DNA of 31,943 bases from CAZVWJ01 sp964631325 (GTDB taxonomy: Bacteria > T1Sed10-126): positions 1-31,943 of the forward strand of contig CAZVWJ010000027.1 of the NCBI GenBank assembly GCA_964631325.1. The letters run 5' to 3'. Below the pieces are notes generated by a model that worked only from the letters and a program-made list of their open reading frames with translations, was not told where the DNA came from and made no database searches. Positions 7,709 to 15,702 of the stretch are shown here, one piece after another. The position numbers were made by a program, and so were the translations under genes. Each line of letters begins with the position of its first letter. Within the stretch, counting starts at the first letter, position 1.

Positions 7709-9253
7709 TTACGAGACTTCCCGGCGTAATACATCAAGATCCGGTGATTCCAGTTCACCGAGTGCTTCTAACCAACTTTGAGGGAAATTAAACGAAGGCT
7801 GAGAAGCCTCGTCCAGGATATCCGAAGCCAGCGGAGCGATCCACTCACGGGGGGGGAACCGACGACCGGAAAATGCTTCCGGCGGAGCTTCTGAATTCTC
7901 CAGGTAATGCTCGTGCCAATCAACATACCCGGCCGTAATTTCCCGGAGCCGGGGATCTTCCAATTCAAGTTCTTCGTATCTATCCTGCAATTTATTCCAG
8001 ACCATCTGATGACCGGGAGCCCAGGCCCAGCAACACATCAATAATGCTTCCCAGGTGTCAGGATTTTCATGGAAAAATTCGGTTTCAGGGGAAGAATCAT
8101 CCCACCAGCTACCAAAAAGGGCAGCCAGGTCCCGGACGGCCTCCGATTGATCTTCGTTTATCCAGTGATAATTCCAGAGAGTGAAGAGGACCGGCTGAAG
8201 ATGATCCCAGCCAGCCAGAGGCGGACTACTTTCTTCCCAGTGCCAGAGGCGGGAAAGATCATTCTCGGCTCGTGGAAAAGGATAATTCGGCCCCATAGAG
8301 ACTGCTAAGAGCAGGGAATGAAAACGAGCCTTCTCCTTTTTATCGATTTCCTCTTTCTGCTCCGTCCCTCGCCGGCGGGGGGCACAACCGGAAATTCGAG
8401 AGATCAAAACTTGCTGTAAATCCTCAGTTTCGGTGGGCGTCAATAGACCCAAACGACCAATCACCTGGTATAGAAGCGGTGACTCCAAACCATCCGCGTT
8501 CCACTGTTTGGCCAGTAAAACTTCAAGTGCTTCCCGGTGCGAATCCATTTCCACCGGCCCATAGCAGCTTAAACCAAAAGCTATTGTTAACAACCGTTCG
8601 CCGAGTAAACGGCTAATATTGGCTGCTTTATCCCGCCACTGCGTTCCAGCTACAACTTCAGCACCGGCCGCGCGTGGAGATTCAATAAAGGGTAATAAAT
8701 TTTCTATGAATTCCTGGTATTTATGATGCTGATGGATGGCCTCGGTGCTGGCCTCTAAAATCCAATCCACAGCCGCCCGCAAATTTTCAGAAGCTGGCGA
8801 TAGAGAGGTTCGATCGTCATAATCCAGCGTCCGTGATTCATCAGATTCCGGCCAGGGATAACGGTTTAGCTCCTGGTATAATCCACTCCACTGCTCGACT
8901 TCCGGGGCAAAGGTATTAATCGGCTCAAAAGAGAGCTCCGGGTCCGGTTCGGTGACTTCTTCACCTGGCTCGCTTTCAGTTGTTGACTCTGATTCCGCTT
9001 CACTTTCCTCCACGAAAATTTCCTTCTGTTCCGAATCTTCTACCGGAACTTCCCCGTCGGATTTATCCTCTTTTTTAGCAGGTTGCTCAGGTGCCGTTTC
9101 AGCTATCTCCGCGCCCACTGACCGGTCATTTAACTCCTCTGCCAAATGATCGAAGTTAAATTCCTGCTTTTCTTCTTCCTGCAGGGCCACCACGATGACC
9201 AGCAACAAAGCTAATCCTGCTAAAAATAGAACCCCAACGACTAAGAGATTCAC
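7709..9253 (-). CDS. uncharacterised membrane-anchored protein with acidic linker
   Basis: I do not recognise this 514-residue protein. It has one N-terminal hydrophobic segment (about 3-23, uncleaved-anchor type). A strongly acidic, Ser/Glu/Pro-rich linker follows (about 26-112), then a long helical, tryptophan-rich region (about 120-514). The layout suggests an anchored domain held away from the membrane on a disordered spacer. The side of the membrane it faces is not certain. The start is GTG with GGAGG about 9-10 bases upstream. It is followed by the equally unknown 174-residue gene. MITE A lies just upstream of its ribosome binding site, so its promoter region may be partly element-derived. 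Confidence 0.75.
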   Translation of the reverse strand: MNLLVVGVLFLAGLALLLVIVVALQEEEKQEFNFDHLAEELNDRSVGAEIAETAPEQPAKKEDKSDGEVPVEDSEQKEIFVEESEAESESTTESEPGEEVTEPDPELSFEPINTFAPEVEQWSGLYQELNRYPWPESDESRTLDYDDRTSLSPASENLRAAVDWILEASTEAIHQHHKYQEFIENLLPFIESPRAAGAEVVAGTQWRDKAANISRLLGERLLTIAFGLSCYGPVEMDSHREALEVLLAKQWNADGLESPLLYQVIGRLGLLTPTETEDLQQVLISRISGCAPRRRGTEQKEEIDKKEKARFHSLLLAVSMGPNYPFPRAENDLSRLWHWEESSPPLAGWDHLQPVLFTLWNYHWINEDQSEAVRDLAALFGSWWDDSSPETEFFHENPDTWEALLMCCWAWAPGHQMVWNKLQDRYEELELEDPRLREITAGYVDWHEHYLENSEAPPEAFSGRRFPPREWIAPLASDILDEASQPSFNFPQSWLEALGELESPDLDVLRREVS

Positions 9254-9558
9254 TGGTTTATACCTCCGAAATTTATTATAACATCTTCCCGGAAGAGGTG
9301 TAACTACTCACCTATTTCGCCAGAACCTCAAAATGCTTCTTCCCCTTCACCTTAATAACGAGTACGCGTCACAAACCCTGTCCATGCGCAGGGCAGGCCC
9401 TCTCCCACCAGGCCTACGGTCCTGCGTACGTCAGGGGGAAAGAAGATTCATTTTGAGATTCTATATTTCGCCGAAAGAGCCGGGTAGTCCCCCTCTCGCC
9501 CACCAGGAGAGAGGGGATAGTTGAGTAGTTACGAAAAGGTCATTATTAATTCATGCTC
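9254..9558. other. 305-bp intergenic region occupied by a MITE
   Basis: Nearly all of this gap is MITE A (9300-9532) plus its target duplication. The remaining bases are the leader of the 514-residue gene (9254-9291) and a few bases after the DUF2851 stop. Short open frames in it are repeat sequence. Confidence 0.75.
9300..9532. mobile_element. MITE A (233 bp, 15-bp TIRs, 8-bp target duplication)
   Basis: The left end GTAACTACTCACCTA (9300-9314) and right end TAGTTGAGTAGTTAC (9518-9532) are inverted with one mismatch. The flanks GAAGAGGT (9292-9299) and GAAAAGGT (9533-9540) match at 7 of 8 bases, as a slightly aged target duplication would. The interior has no credible gene. It folds into nested hairpins, including an AGAACCTCAAAATG/CATTTTGAGATTCT pair and the CCCTG-N8-CAGGG module at 9376-9393. 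Confidence 0.85.
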
Positions 9559-10977
9559 TTAAAATAAAGATTTTGACACCGTGGAAAGAGAAAACGGGCA
9601 TTTCCGACAGCGGCCGCGGCGGCAGAATTTTTTGTATACGTAAACAGCTCCCTGTTGCCAGGCCGCGGATCTCCAATTGAAATCAAAAAATCCAGCCTGA
9701 CGTATAAATTTCCTGGTGCGACGATTCTCTAATACCGGTGGATAGTCGAGAAATTCATCCACCACTTTCCGGCGTAATTTCTTGTCTCCCCGGGTAAGAG
9801 CAAAGAAATAGAGAGCCGGAAAGATTATGTTAACTGTAAATTGAGCTTGCCAGCCCGGCCCCACCGGCGCCGGCACAGTTTCCCGGGAACAGTCTTTAAA
9901 TGTATAATGATGCCGCCAGTAACTTTGGGAAGGAAAACTAAACATTCGATTTAACTCGCTTTTTAATCCCCCCCGGAAATCAGAAGCTCCCAACCTATCA
10001 ACGAGAGGTCCCAAAAACCACTCGCGCCAGGTGGTAGCCAGATTACGCGTGGCCCAGCCAAAAATTAACCAGCGGCGGTGGGGATAAGCCTGCGGGCGAA
10101 CTCCACCCCGGGACCAAAAATTTTCTGTTCGAACCAGGGAAGCAGCTTTTGACCAAGTCGACTTCCAGCAACGCCGCCGACGTTCAATAGAGCTATTGAA
10201 GTTTTTTCTCGACGACCCGTAAAACCAGCCGGCCCGGCCCAGGAACCAGCTTTCCATTTCCACCGGCGTCAGGGATTTTCTCGTATGACGATAAAATTCC
10301 GCCGGTTTAAGTCGCCTCCCCAGGGCTCTGAATTGCCGGTGATTAGCAGTGTATCCCAACGCTTCAATCACCGTTTGCAAATAACGTTTATTTGCCGGTA
10401 AGAGGCGTAAGCGACCAGCCTGATATTGCAGCCAGCACCGCCCGGCCTCCAGTAATTTGTGCTTGAATTTTTGACGGCGGTATTTAGTAATTTTTACCCG
10501 GTAGCAATCGTGCTTTACAGCTTTTAACCGCCGGTCTTCGGTCCCCCGGCTCCGACGACGAAGAATTTTTTTGATTTCAGCAAGATAATCTCCAAGAATT
10601 AACCGGGGAATCATTACACCGTCTTCCCGCCGGGTCGGGCAACGTCCGGGATTAGAAAAACAGAGATGTAAAATTACCCGGTTAAAAGCCGGATCCTCCT
10701 GATGACCGTGATGATACCAATCAGCCGGCTGGCGATGAATTTCAACCGCACCGTGTTTTCGTATCCCCCCTATTACCAGACGAACATCCGTTATATCCGG
10801 ACCACTGCCTCCCCCGGACGAACCAGGGTCAATTAATTTAACTTCTTTTTCTTCCAGGGTAACAAGTTGATTGAGATGAGGAACAATATACTGCCAGAGG
10901 TGGGTAATCTCAGTTTCGGTAAGGCGGGCCTCGGGATATTTCTCAACAGTAGCAACAAGCTGGGCTGAGGAAAGCAT
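9559..10977 (-). CDS. DUF2851 family protein
   Basis: This 472-residue protein matches the pattern I associate with DUF2851. There is a GPD-containing loop (about 58-60), then VEIHRQPADWYHHGHQEDPAFNRV (about 77-100) followed by ILHL. There is a central R-P-x-x-x-P-x-x-R segment near 305-313 and a C-terminal cysteine cluster (CRRGRCRKCPF). The function of the family is not established. The protein is strongly basic and Arg/Trp-rich, in contrast to its acidic neighbours, so nucleic-acid binding is a plausible guess. The start ATG has GGGAGG upstream. It lies last in a same-strand series with HIT, PHP and citrate synthase genes. Confidence 0.75.
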   Translation of the reverse strand: MLSSAQLVATVEKYPEARLTETEITHLWQYIVPHLNQLVTLEEKEVKLIDPGSSGGGSGPDITDVRLVIGGIRKHGAVEIHRQPADWYHHGHQEDPAFNRVILHLCFSNPGRCPTRREDGVMIPRLILGDYLAEIKKILRRRSRGTEDRRLKAVKHDCYRVKITKYRRQKFKHKLLEAGRCWLQYQAGRLRLLPANKRYLQTVIEALGYTANHRQFRALGRRLKPAEFYRHTRKSLTPVEMESWFLGRAGWFYGSSRKNFNSSIERRRRCWKSTWSKAASLVRTENFWSRGGVRPQAYPHRRWLIFGWATRNLATTWREWFLGPLVDRLGASDFRGGLKSELNRMFSFPSQSYWRHHYTFKDCSRETVPAPVGPGWQAQFTVNIIFPALYFFALTRGDKKLRRKVVDEFLDYPPVLENRRTRKFIRQAGFFDFNWRSAAWQQGAVYVYKKFCRRGRCRKCPFSLSTVSKSLF

Positions 10978-11074
10978 AGTCTAACCCTCCCGGAAATAGA
11001 CTTGCCTCCTCCAGCCTTGAATTTTAGTCGGTAATTAAAATATAAGGGAAAAACGTTAGAGACGCAATATTTTT

Positions 11075-11461
11075 TTATTCAGTTTCGTATTTTTGGCGCG
11101 ACGGAATAACTCCCCGGACTCCGCCAAGAGGATCTGATACATCGCCGGAATAACGGGGGATTATGTGCCAGTGGAGGTGTTCAATCGATTGCCCGGCCGC
11201 TTCGCCATCATTTAAGCCATAATTAAAACCGGCCGGGGAATACTTTTCTTCAAGCTTGACTGTAACTGTCTGCAGAGCCTGGATTATTTTTTTCCCAAGC
11301 TCCGGTGAAAGCTCAGAAAATTCCGTTATATGCTGACGCGGAATAAGCAATGTATGGCCCTCGTTGACGGGATATTTATCGTAGAATCCCACAAATTTTT
11401 CAGACGAGTAAAGGATAGTCCGGGCTTCATTTTCAATAATTTCACAAAATAGACAGCTCAT
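11075..11461 (-). CDS. HIT family nucleotide hydrolase
   Basis: The 128-residue protein has the histidine triad HLHWHII at about 97-103 and the N-terminal CLFCEII segment typical of HIT proteins. Family members hydrolyse or transfer nucleotidyl groups from AMP-linked or dinucleotide substrates through the central histidine. It has the usual length and a clear ATG. Its physiological substrate cannot be read from the sequence. It sits 64 bases downstream of the PHP-domain gene and 97 bases upstream of the DUF2851 gene on the same strand. Confidence 0.9.
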   Translation of the reverse strand: MSCLFCEIIENEARTILYSSEKFVGFYDKYPVNEGHTLLIPRQHITEFSELSPELGKKIIQALQTVTVKLEEKYSPAGFNYGLNDGEAAGQSIEHLHWHIIPRYSGDVSDPLGGVRGVIPSRQKYETE

Positions 11462-11525
11462 TCTATCACCATATGTCTACACTTATTCAATATTCGTAAT
11501 CTCGTGGAATGATAAATGGCTCTTT

Positions 11526-12131
11526 TTACAGACCGGGAGCCACCGGAGTGAAATTACCGGCTCTCAAGCAATTGCACAATTCTTTTTCATTTTCAACCGT
11601 AGACTCCAGCTCCAGGTAATAATTACCTACAAATTTCTCGCTGTGAGCATCACTGGCCGTCAGCATATCCACTTCGTTATCCCGGGCAAATTGAATGGAT
11701 TTTTCGACCGCGGAAACATCTTTCATATTATAACTGGCCACTTCGAGCCCGGGAAAAGGGTAATCGGGATTATCTTGGCCAAAATGTGAATTAAATCGAA
11801 AGGGATGAGCTACGTAGGCATAACCTCCATTGGAATCAACCATTTCCCACAAACGGGGCGCGGAATCAAGCTTCAGCACCCCGGGATCAGCTTCCGGCAG
11901 AAAAACAACTACATGATTGCCTCCCACAGCCGTTTCCACCCCAATGAATAGATTAATTTCAGGAAAAGCCTTACGCAGCCAGCTAATATCCTTTCGCGGC
12001 CAAAAGTGCTCATGCTCAGTAAAAGCAACGGCATCCAAGCCCCGTTCGACGGCTGTAAACAATAACTCGTCAGGAGCAAGCTGAGAGCAGGGGGAAAAAC
12101 GGTTAGTATGGGTATGACAGTCAATTTTCAC
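11526..12131 (-). CDS. PHP domain metal-dependent phosphoesterase
   Basis: The 201-residue protein carries the PHP metal-binding motifs in order: HTHT (about 6-9), EHEH (about 39-42), AHPFR (about 108-112) and SDAHS (about 159-163). Small stand-alone PHP proteins hydrolyse phosphate esters on nucleotides, RNA ends or sugars. The substrate here is not evident. The start is GTG; no strong ribosome binding site precedes it, so coupling to the citrate synthase gene 42 bases upstream is possible. Confidence 0.85.
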   Translation of the reverse strand: MKIDCHTHTNRFSPCSQLAPDELLFTAVERGLDAVAFTEHEHFWPRKDISWLRKAFPEINLFIGVETAVGGNHVVVFLPEADPGVLKLDSAPRLWEMVDSNGGYAYVAHPFRFNSHFGQDNPDYPFPGLEVASYNMKDVSAVEKSIQFARDNEVDMLTASDAHSEKFVGNYYLELESTVENEKELCNCLRAGNFTPVAPGL

Positions 12132-12173
12132 ATCAAAAACCGACTCTTATTTTTTCAGGGGAAATAAAATACT

Positions 12174-13304
12174 TCATTCCCGCTCTGAGAGTGACACGAA
12201 CTCCCGGTTCCGGGGACCCACGTATTTAGCCCGCGGACGAATCAGGGTATTATCGGAGAGCTGTTCCATCACATGGCCCAGCCAGCCAACTACCCGGCTG
12301 GCCGCAAAAATAGTAGTATAAAGATCAATTGGAATCCCCAGCAGGTAATAAACGGAGGCAGAATAAAAATCCACGTTACAGCGAATTCCTTTTTCTTCCC
12401 GGAGGAAATCCTCGATTGCTACGCTGTATTCATACCACTTGAGCTGATCCTTCTCCTCACCGAGCTGTTTGCACATTTCTCTTAAATAAGGTGAACGCGG
12501 GTCAATCGTATTGTAGACCGCGTGACCAAACCCCATCACCTTTTCGCCGGCAGCAAGTCTTTCTTTAACAAATTCAACCGGGTCAGCACCGCTCGCGTCG
12601 ATTTCCAGAAGCATCCGCATAACCTCGGTGTTTGCCCCCCCGTGAATTAACCCTTTCAGAGCCCCGATTGCCGAAGTGATCGCCGAATAAATATCACTCA
12701 AAGTGGAAGCCGTAACCCGGGCGGCAAAAGTTGAAGCGTTAAAGCCATGGTCGGCGTGAAGAACAAGACAGGTGTTAAAAATTTCTTCGGCTTCTTCGGA
12801 AGGTTTTTCTCCGTTTAACATGTAAAGAAAATTAGCCGCATGACTGAGCTCGGGATCAGGATCAATGGCGTCCAGCCCCCGGCGATAGCGGTCAAAAGTG
12901 GCAATTAAAGTAATTATTTTTGCCGCAATCCGCTGGGCCTTGCGATAGTTTGAATCCTGGTCAAGCGGGGAAGCCTCGGCCTCGGGATCATAGGCGGCCA
13001 ACGACGAGACAAGGGACCGAAGAGCAGCCATGGGATGCAAATCCGCCTCGGCTAAATTGCGGGCAAGAGCTTTAGTCTCCTCGTTTATAGGACGATTCTC
13101 GGCAAGCGTATCACATGTTTCTGCAAATTCCCCGCGGGTTGGAAATTCTCCTTCCCAGAGAAGATGAAACAGTTCTTCAAAACGGGTTTTATGAGCCAGG
13201 TCATTGATGTCATAACCATGATAAACCAACTCCCCCTTGTCCCCATCCAGATAACTCATCTCCGACTCAGTTAAAACTACATCCTTCAAGCCTTCCGAAG
13301 TCAT
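12174..13304 (-). CDS. citrate synthase (short, Bacillus-like length)
   Basis: This enzyme condenses acetyl-CoA and oxaloacetate to citrate. The catalytic residues are visible: His in LIHGGANTEVM, His in MGFGHAVYNTIDPR and Asp in NVDFYSA. The frame opens at 13340, but GGGAGG lies 8 bases before the ATG at 13302-13304, giving a 376-residue protein, the usual length for this type. A 2-methylcitrate synthase of the same fold cannot be fully excluded, but no other methylcitrate genes are nearby and isocitrate dehydrogenase is next. It is separated from the upstream icd gene by 368 bases of repeats, so it may have its own promoter. Confidence 0.9.
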   Translation of the reverse strand: MTSEGLKDVVLTESEMSYLDGDKGELVYHGYDINDLAHKTRFEELFHLLWEGEFPTRGEFAETCDTLAENRPINEETKALARNLAEADLHPMAALRSLVSSLAAYDPEAEASPLDQDSNYRKAQRIAAKIITLIATFDRYRRGLDAIDPDPELSHAANFLYMLNGEKPSEEAEEIFNTCLVLHADHGFNASTFAARVTASTLSDIYSAITSAIGALKGLIHGGANTEVMRMLLEIDASGADPVEFVKERLAAGEKVMGFGHAVYNTIDPRSPYLREMCKQLGEEKDQLKWYEYSVAIEDFLREEKGIRCNVDFYSASVYYLLGIPIDLYTTIFAASRVVGWLGHVMEQLSDNTLIRPRAKYVGPRNREFVSLSERE

Positions 13305-13353
13305 AATTAATCCTCCCGGCCTGGATTGATAATCCAACACTCAGGTTCCCTTG

Positions 13354-13382
13354 CTTAACTTTTTTTGCGAGAAAAAGTTAAG
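13354..13382. repeat. 11-bp-arm hairpin with loop TTGCGAG
   Basis: The arms CTTAACTTTTT (13354-13364) and AAAAAGTTAAG (13372-13382) are perfect. The loop is the reverse complement of the loop in the hairpin at 13531-13561, and outer flanks also match, so the two look like inverted copies bounding one element of roughly 210 bp. Confidence 0.65.
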
Positions 13383-13399
13383 ATCAAAAAACCTGGTAG

Positions 13400-13434
13400 T
13401 TACACGCTCTCCGAAAAGGGTCTAAAATCTCCTC
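13400..13434 (+). repeat. 35-bp direct repeat, copy downstream of icd
   Basis: Identical at all 35 bases to 14975-15009, in the same orientation. The two copies bracket the isocitrate dehydrogenase gene. The inner 25 bases also occur at 2392-2416. Confidence 0.8.
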
Positions 13435-13530
13435 ACCCTGACCCTCTCCCGCCAGGGGAGAGGGGACTTTTCGGATGGGGTCTAATTAATAGCATTTTCA
13501 TTTTGGTTTTAATACAACAGGTTTCTTTTG

Positions 13531-13561
13531 CTTACTTTTCTTCTCGCAAAAGAAAAGTAAG
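13531..13561. repeat. 12-bp-arm hairpin with loop CTCGCAA
   Basis: The arms CTTACTTTTCTT (13531-13542) and AAGAAAAGTAAG (13550-13561) are perfect. It is an inverted relative of 13354-13382. An alternative pairing CTTTTGC/GCAAAAG is also possible. Confidence 0.65.
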
Positions 13562-13589
13562 TAATAGCTTACCATTATTCTAAGAGATG

Positions 13590-13624
13590 TCAATTAATCA
13601 ATTGTCCAGTTTTTGATTAATTAA
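13590..13624 (-). terminator. AT-rich inverted repeat downstream of icd
   Basis: The arms 13590-13601 and 13613-13624 pair over 12 positions with one mismatch around an 11-base loop, about 50 bases after the icd stop codon. The stem is AT-rich and lacks a clean T-run, so a role in ending or protecting the icd transcript is only a guess. Confidence 0.3.
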
Positions 13625-13672
13625 CTTGGCAACTACAAAATTACCGGGAATTTTTCAAGAAAATATCCAATT

Positions 13673-14923
13673 TTACTGAATATTTTCAATCACACGCTGG
13701 CCGAATTCACTGGATTTGACTTTCTGAGCTCCTTCCAGTTGTCGGGCCAAATCATAGGTTACATACTTTTCTTTAAAGGTATTGCGGAGAGCGGTCTTGA
13801 CCGCCTGGGCGGCTTCCGACCAGCCGAGGTGATCGAGCATTTCGCAGGCCGAGAGAATAATTGCAGTTGGATTGACTTTATCTTTGCCGGCGTGCTTGGG
13901 AGCGCTACCGTGGGTTGGTTCAAACAGGGCGAGGCCGTCACCAAAATTAGCGCCCGGACAGATGCCCAGGCCGCCGATCATTCCGCCGGCGGCGTCACTG
14001 ACGTAATCTCCGTTCAAGTTAGGAAGAGCCAGCACGTCGTAATTAGAAGTTCGAGTTAAAATTTGCTGGAGCATATTGTCGGCAATTCTATCCTTGACTA
14101 CCAGGGACCCGGCAGGGGTTTCGCCGTCAAACTCCGCCCAGAGTTCATCTTCCGTAATAACTTCACTGCCGTATTCCTCTTCGGCAACCTCATAGCCCCA
14201 GCTCCGGAAAGCACCCTCGGTATATTTCATAATGTTTCCTTTGTGAACAAGAGTTACAGATTCCCGATTATTTTCCAGGGCGTAATCAATTGCCCGCCGC
14301 ACCAGACGTTTGGTGGCAAATTCAGTAATTGGTTTCAAACCCAGGCCAACCGGACCGTCATAAATACTGGAAACATTCATCTCGTCTTCAACAAAGTCCC
14401 GAACCCGTTCCGCTTCCGGAGTTTCAGCTTCCCACTCAATCCCCGCATAAACATCCTCGGTGTTTTCCCTGAAGATCACAAAATCAACCGCTTCCGGTCG
14501 TTTAACCGGCGAGGGCAAACCCTCCAGGTAATAAACGGGTCGAACGCAGGCATACAGGTCAAGCTGTTGACGAAGGGCTACGTTCAAGCTTCGAAAACCA
14601 GCGCCCACCGGGGTAGTCAACGGACCTTTTATAGCTATTTTAAATTCTCTGATAGCTTCCAGGGTTTCCTCGGGAAATACCGTCCCATAAACTTCGTCAG
14701 CCGATTCACCTGCATAAATCCGCATCCAGGCAATAGATCGATTCCCATACGTTTCTTCAACCGCGGCGGTGATCACTTCCCGCATAACCGGAGAAATATC
14801 CTTCCCGGTTCCATCCCCGGAAATATAAGGAATAATCGGACAATCAGGAACCTCAAATTCCCCATCTTTAAATTCAATTTTTTCACCCTCTGCAGGGACT
14901 TCAATCTGGTCGTAATTGCTCAT
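13673..14923 (-). CDS. icd: isocitrate dehydrogenase (NADP-type)
   Basis: The 416-residue enzyme oxidatively decarboxylates isocitrate to 2-oxoglutarate. It aligns throughout with E. coli Icd: ISGDGTGKDI near the N-terminus, the substrate-binding RSLNVALRQ, FRENTEDVYAG, and HGSAPKHAGKDKVNP. Of the residues that set NADP preference in the E. coli enzyme, the Lys (APK), Tyr and Arg (VTYDLAR) are kept and one Tyr is His. NADP is therefore the likely cofactor. An in-frame TTG at 14926 lies too close to AGGAGG; the ATG at 14921-14923 has the correct 8-base spacing. Direct 35-bp repeats lie on both sides of the gene. Confidence 0.93.
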   Translation of the reverse strand: MSNYDQIEVPAEGEKIEFKDGEFEVPDCPIIPYISGDGTGKDISPVMREVITAAVEETYGNRSIAWMRIYAGESADEVYGTVFPEETLEAIREFKIAIKGPLTTPVGAGFRSLNVALRQQLDLYACVRPVYYLEGLPSPVKRPEAVDFVIFRENTEDVYAGIEWEAETPEAERVRDFVEDEMNVSSIYDGPVGLGLKPITEFATKRLVRRAIDYALENNRESVTLVHKGNIMKYTEGAFRSWGYEVAEEEYGSEVITEDELWAEFDGETPAGSLVVKDRIADNMLQQILTRTSNYDVLALPNLNGDYVSDAAGGMIGGLGICPGANFGDGLALFEPTHGSAPKHAGKDKVNPTAIILSACEMLDHLGWSEAAQAVKTALRNTFKEKYVTYDLARQLEGAQKVKSSEFGQRVIENIQ

Positions 14924-14974
14924 CAACCAAACCTCCTTAATAATTTACTCTAACAGTACAAAATAGTTCCTTAT

Positions 14975-15009
14975 TTACACGCTCTCCGAAAAGGGTCTAA
15001 AATCTCCTC
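14975..15009 (+). repeat. 35-bp direct repeat, copy upstream of icd
   Basis: Identical to 13400-13434 in the same orientation. It lies about 50 bases upstream of the icd start codon, so the icd promoter may be within or next to repeat sequence. Confidence 0.8.
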
Positions 15010-15018
15010 CCCCTTGAT

Positions 15019-15069
15019 GGGGGAGGAATGATGGAATGAAAGTTGTTGCATTTGATAGTTGAACTCAAG
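15019..15069 (+). repeat. 51-bp dispersed repeat, copy 1
   Basis: Matches 27888-27938 at 50 of 51 bases, same orientation. It begins in the right arm of a CCCCCTTGATGGGGG hairpin and continues into non-palindromic sequence. Confidence 0.8.
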
Positions 15070-15141
15070 GTTTAATTCAAACCCAAATTTAGTGATTATT
15101 AATTCAGAGTCATTTTTAGGAGAGAGATGGAGAATCAAACA

Positions 15142-15702
15142 TCAACCATTGATTTCACGATCCACCTGGCGACAAATCCAGTGAAGACAGGCAATATGTG
15201 CTTCCTGGATGTGAGCGGTTTCCTTTGCCGGGACTCGAATCAACTCAACCTCCAGTTCCCGCATTTGCCCACCACTTTTGCCGGTTAAGCCAAAACAATT
15301 GGCACCAATTTCCATGCCTTCCCGCAGACCGTTAAGAACATTCGGAGAATTCCCCGAGGTGCTAATACCCAGCAATATGTCTTCTGGCTTAGCCTGGGCC
15401 TCGATCTGTCTGGCGAAAAGTTCATCAAACGACCAGTCATTAGCAGTTGCCGTAAGAGTGGAAGGGCTTGCGGCAAGACTGATCGCCGGACGATGAATGG
15501 GTTTTTTATCAAATTTGGCCACCAGTTCCGTAGTGAAATGCAGACTGTCCGTGGCACTTCCGCCATTACCAAAACTAATTACTTTCCCCCCGGCTTCCCA
15601 AGCAGCAAAAATATCCCGGAGGAAATCATCCAGTTGCTTTGGTGGAGCTTCCGCCAGTTGATCAAAAAGCCGGCTTATTTGTTTAAAATAACTGTCATTC
15701 AT
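15142..15702 (-). CDS. gmhA: SIS-domain phosphoheptose isomerase (GmhA-like)
   Basis: The protein should convert sedoheptulose 7-phosphate to heptose 7-phosphate, the first step towards ADP- or GDP-heptose for lipopolysaccharide or surface glycans. The SIS-domain phosphate loop FGNGGSATDS is at about 44-53. The catalytic Glu (HFTTEL, about 59) and His (HIQEAHI, about 169) line up with E. coli GmhA, as does GISTSGNSPNV. The frame opens at 15747, but AGGAGG about 9 bases before the ATG at 15700-15702 gives 186 residues, close to the 192 of E. coli. The start overlaps the end of the TPR gene by 8 bases. No other heptose genes are in the window; a DiaA-like SIS role is the alternative. Confidence 0.82.
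   Translation of the reverse strand: MNDSYFKQISRLFDQLAEAPPKQLDDFLRDIFAAWEAGGKVISFGNGGSATDSLHFTTELVAKFDKKPIHRPAISLAASPSTLTATANDWSFDELFARQIEAQAKPEDILLGISTSGNSPNVLNGLREGMEIGANCFGLTGKSGGQMRELEVELIRVPAKETAHIQEAHIACLHWICRQVDREING

Larger units (their letters stand above)
13305..13672. other. 368-bp gap between icd and citrate synthase genes, all repeats and hairpins
   Basis: From left to right it holds a hairpin (13354-13382), a 35-bp direct repeat (13400-13434), a CTCTCCC-type hairpin ending in CTTTTCGGA (about 13439-13475), a second hairpin inverted to the first (13531-13561), and an AT-rich inverted repeat (13590-13624). No gene is supported. Confidence 0.7.

Noticed and set aside
9300..9532. 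CRISPR-like reading of the recurring CTCTCCC/GGGAGAG repeats
   Set aside because: The repeats are not regularly spaced, have no spacers and are scattered singly in gaps.
13396..13405. GGTAGTTACA resembling a MITE right end (GAGTAGTTAC)
   Set aside because: Only about 8 bases match and there is no partner end or target duplication nearby.
14063..14953. Long plus-strand open frame opposite the isocitrate dehydrogenase gene
   Set aside because: It is the antisense of a clearly conserved enzyme and has no recognisable domain; a frame shadow.
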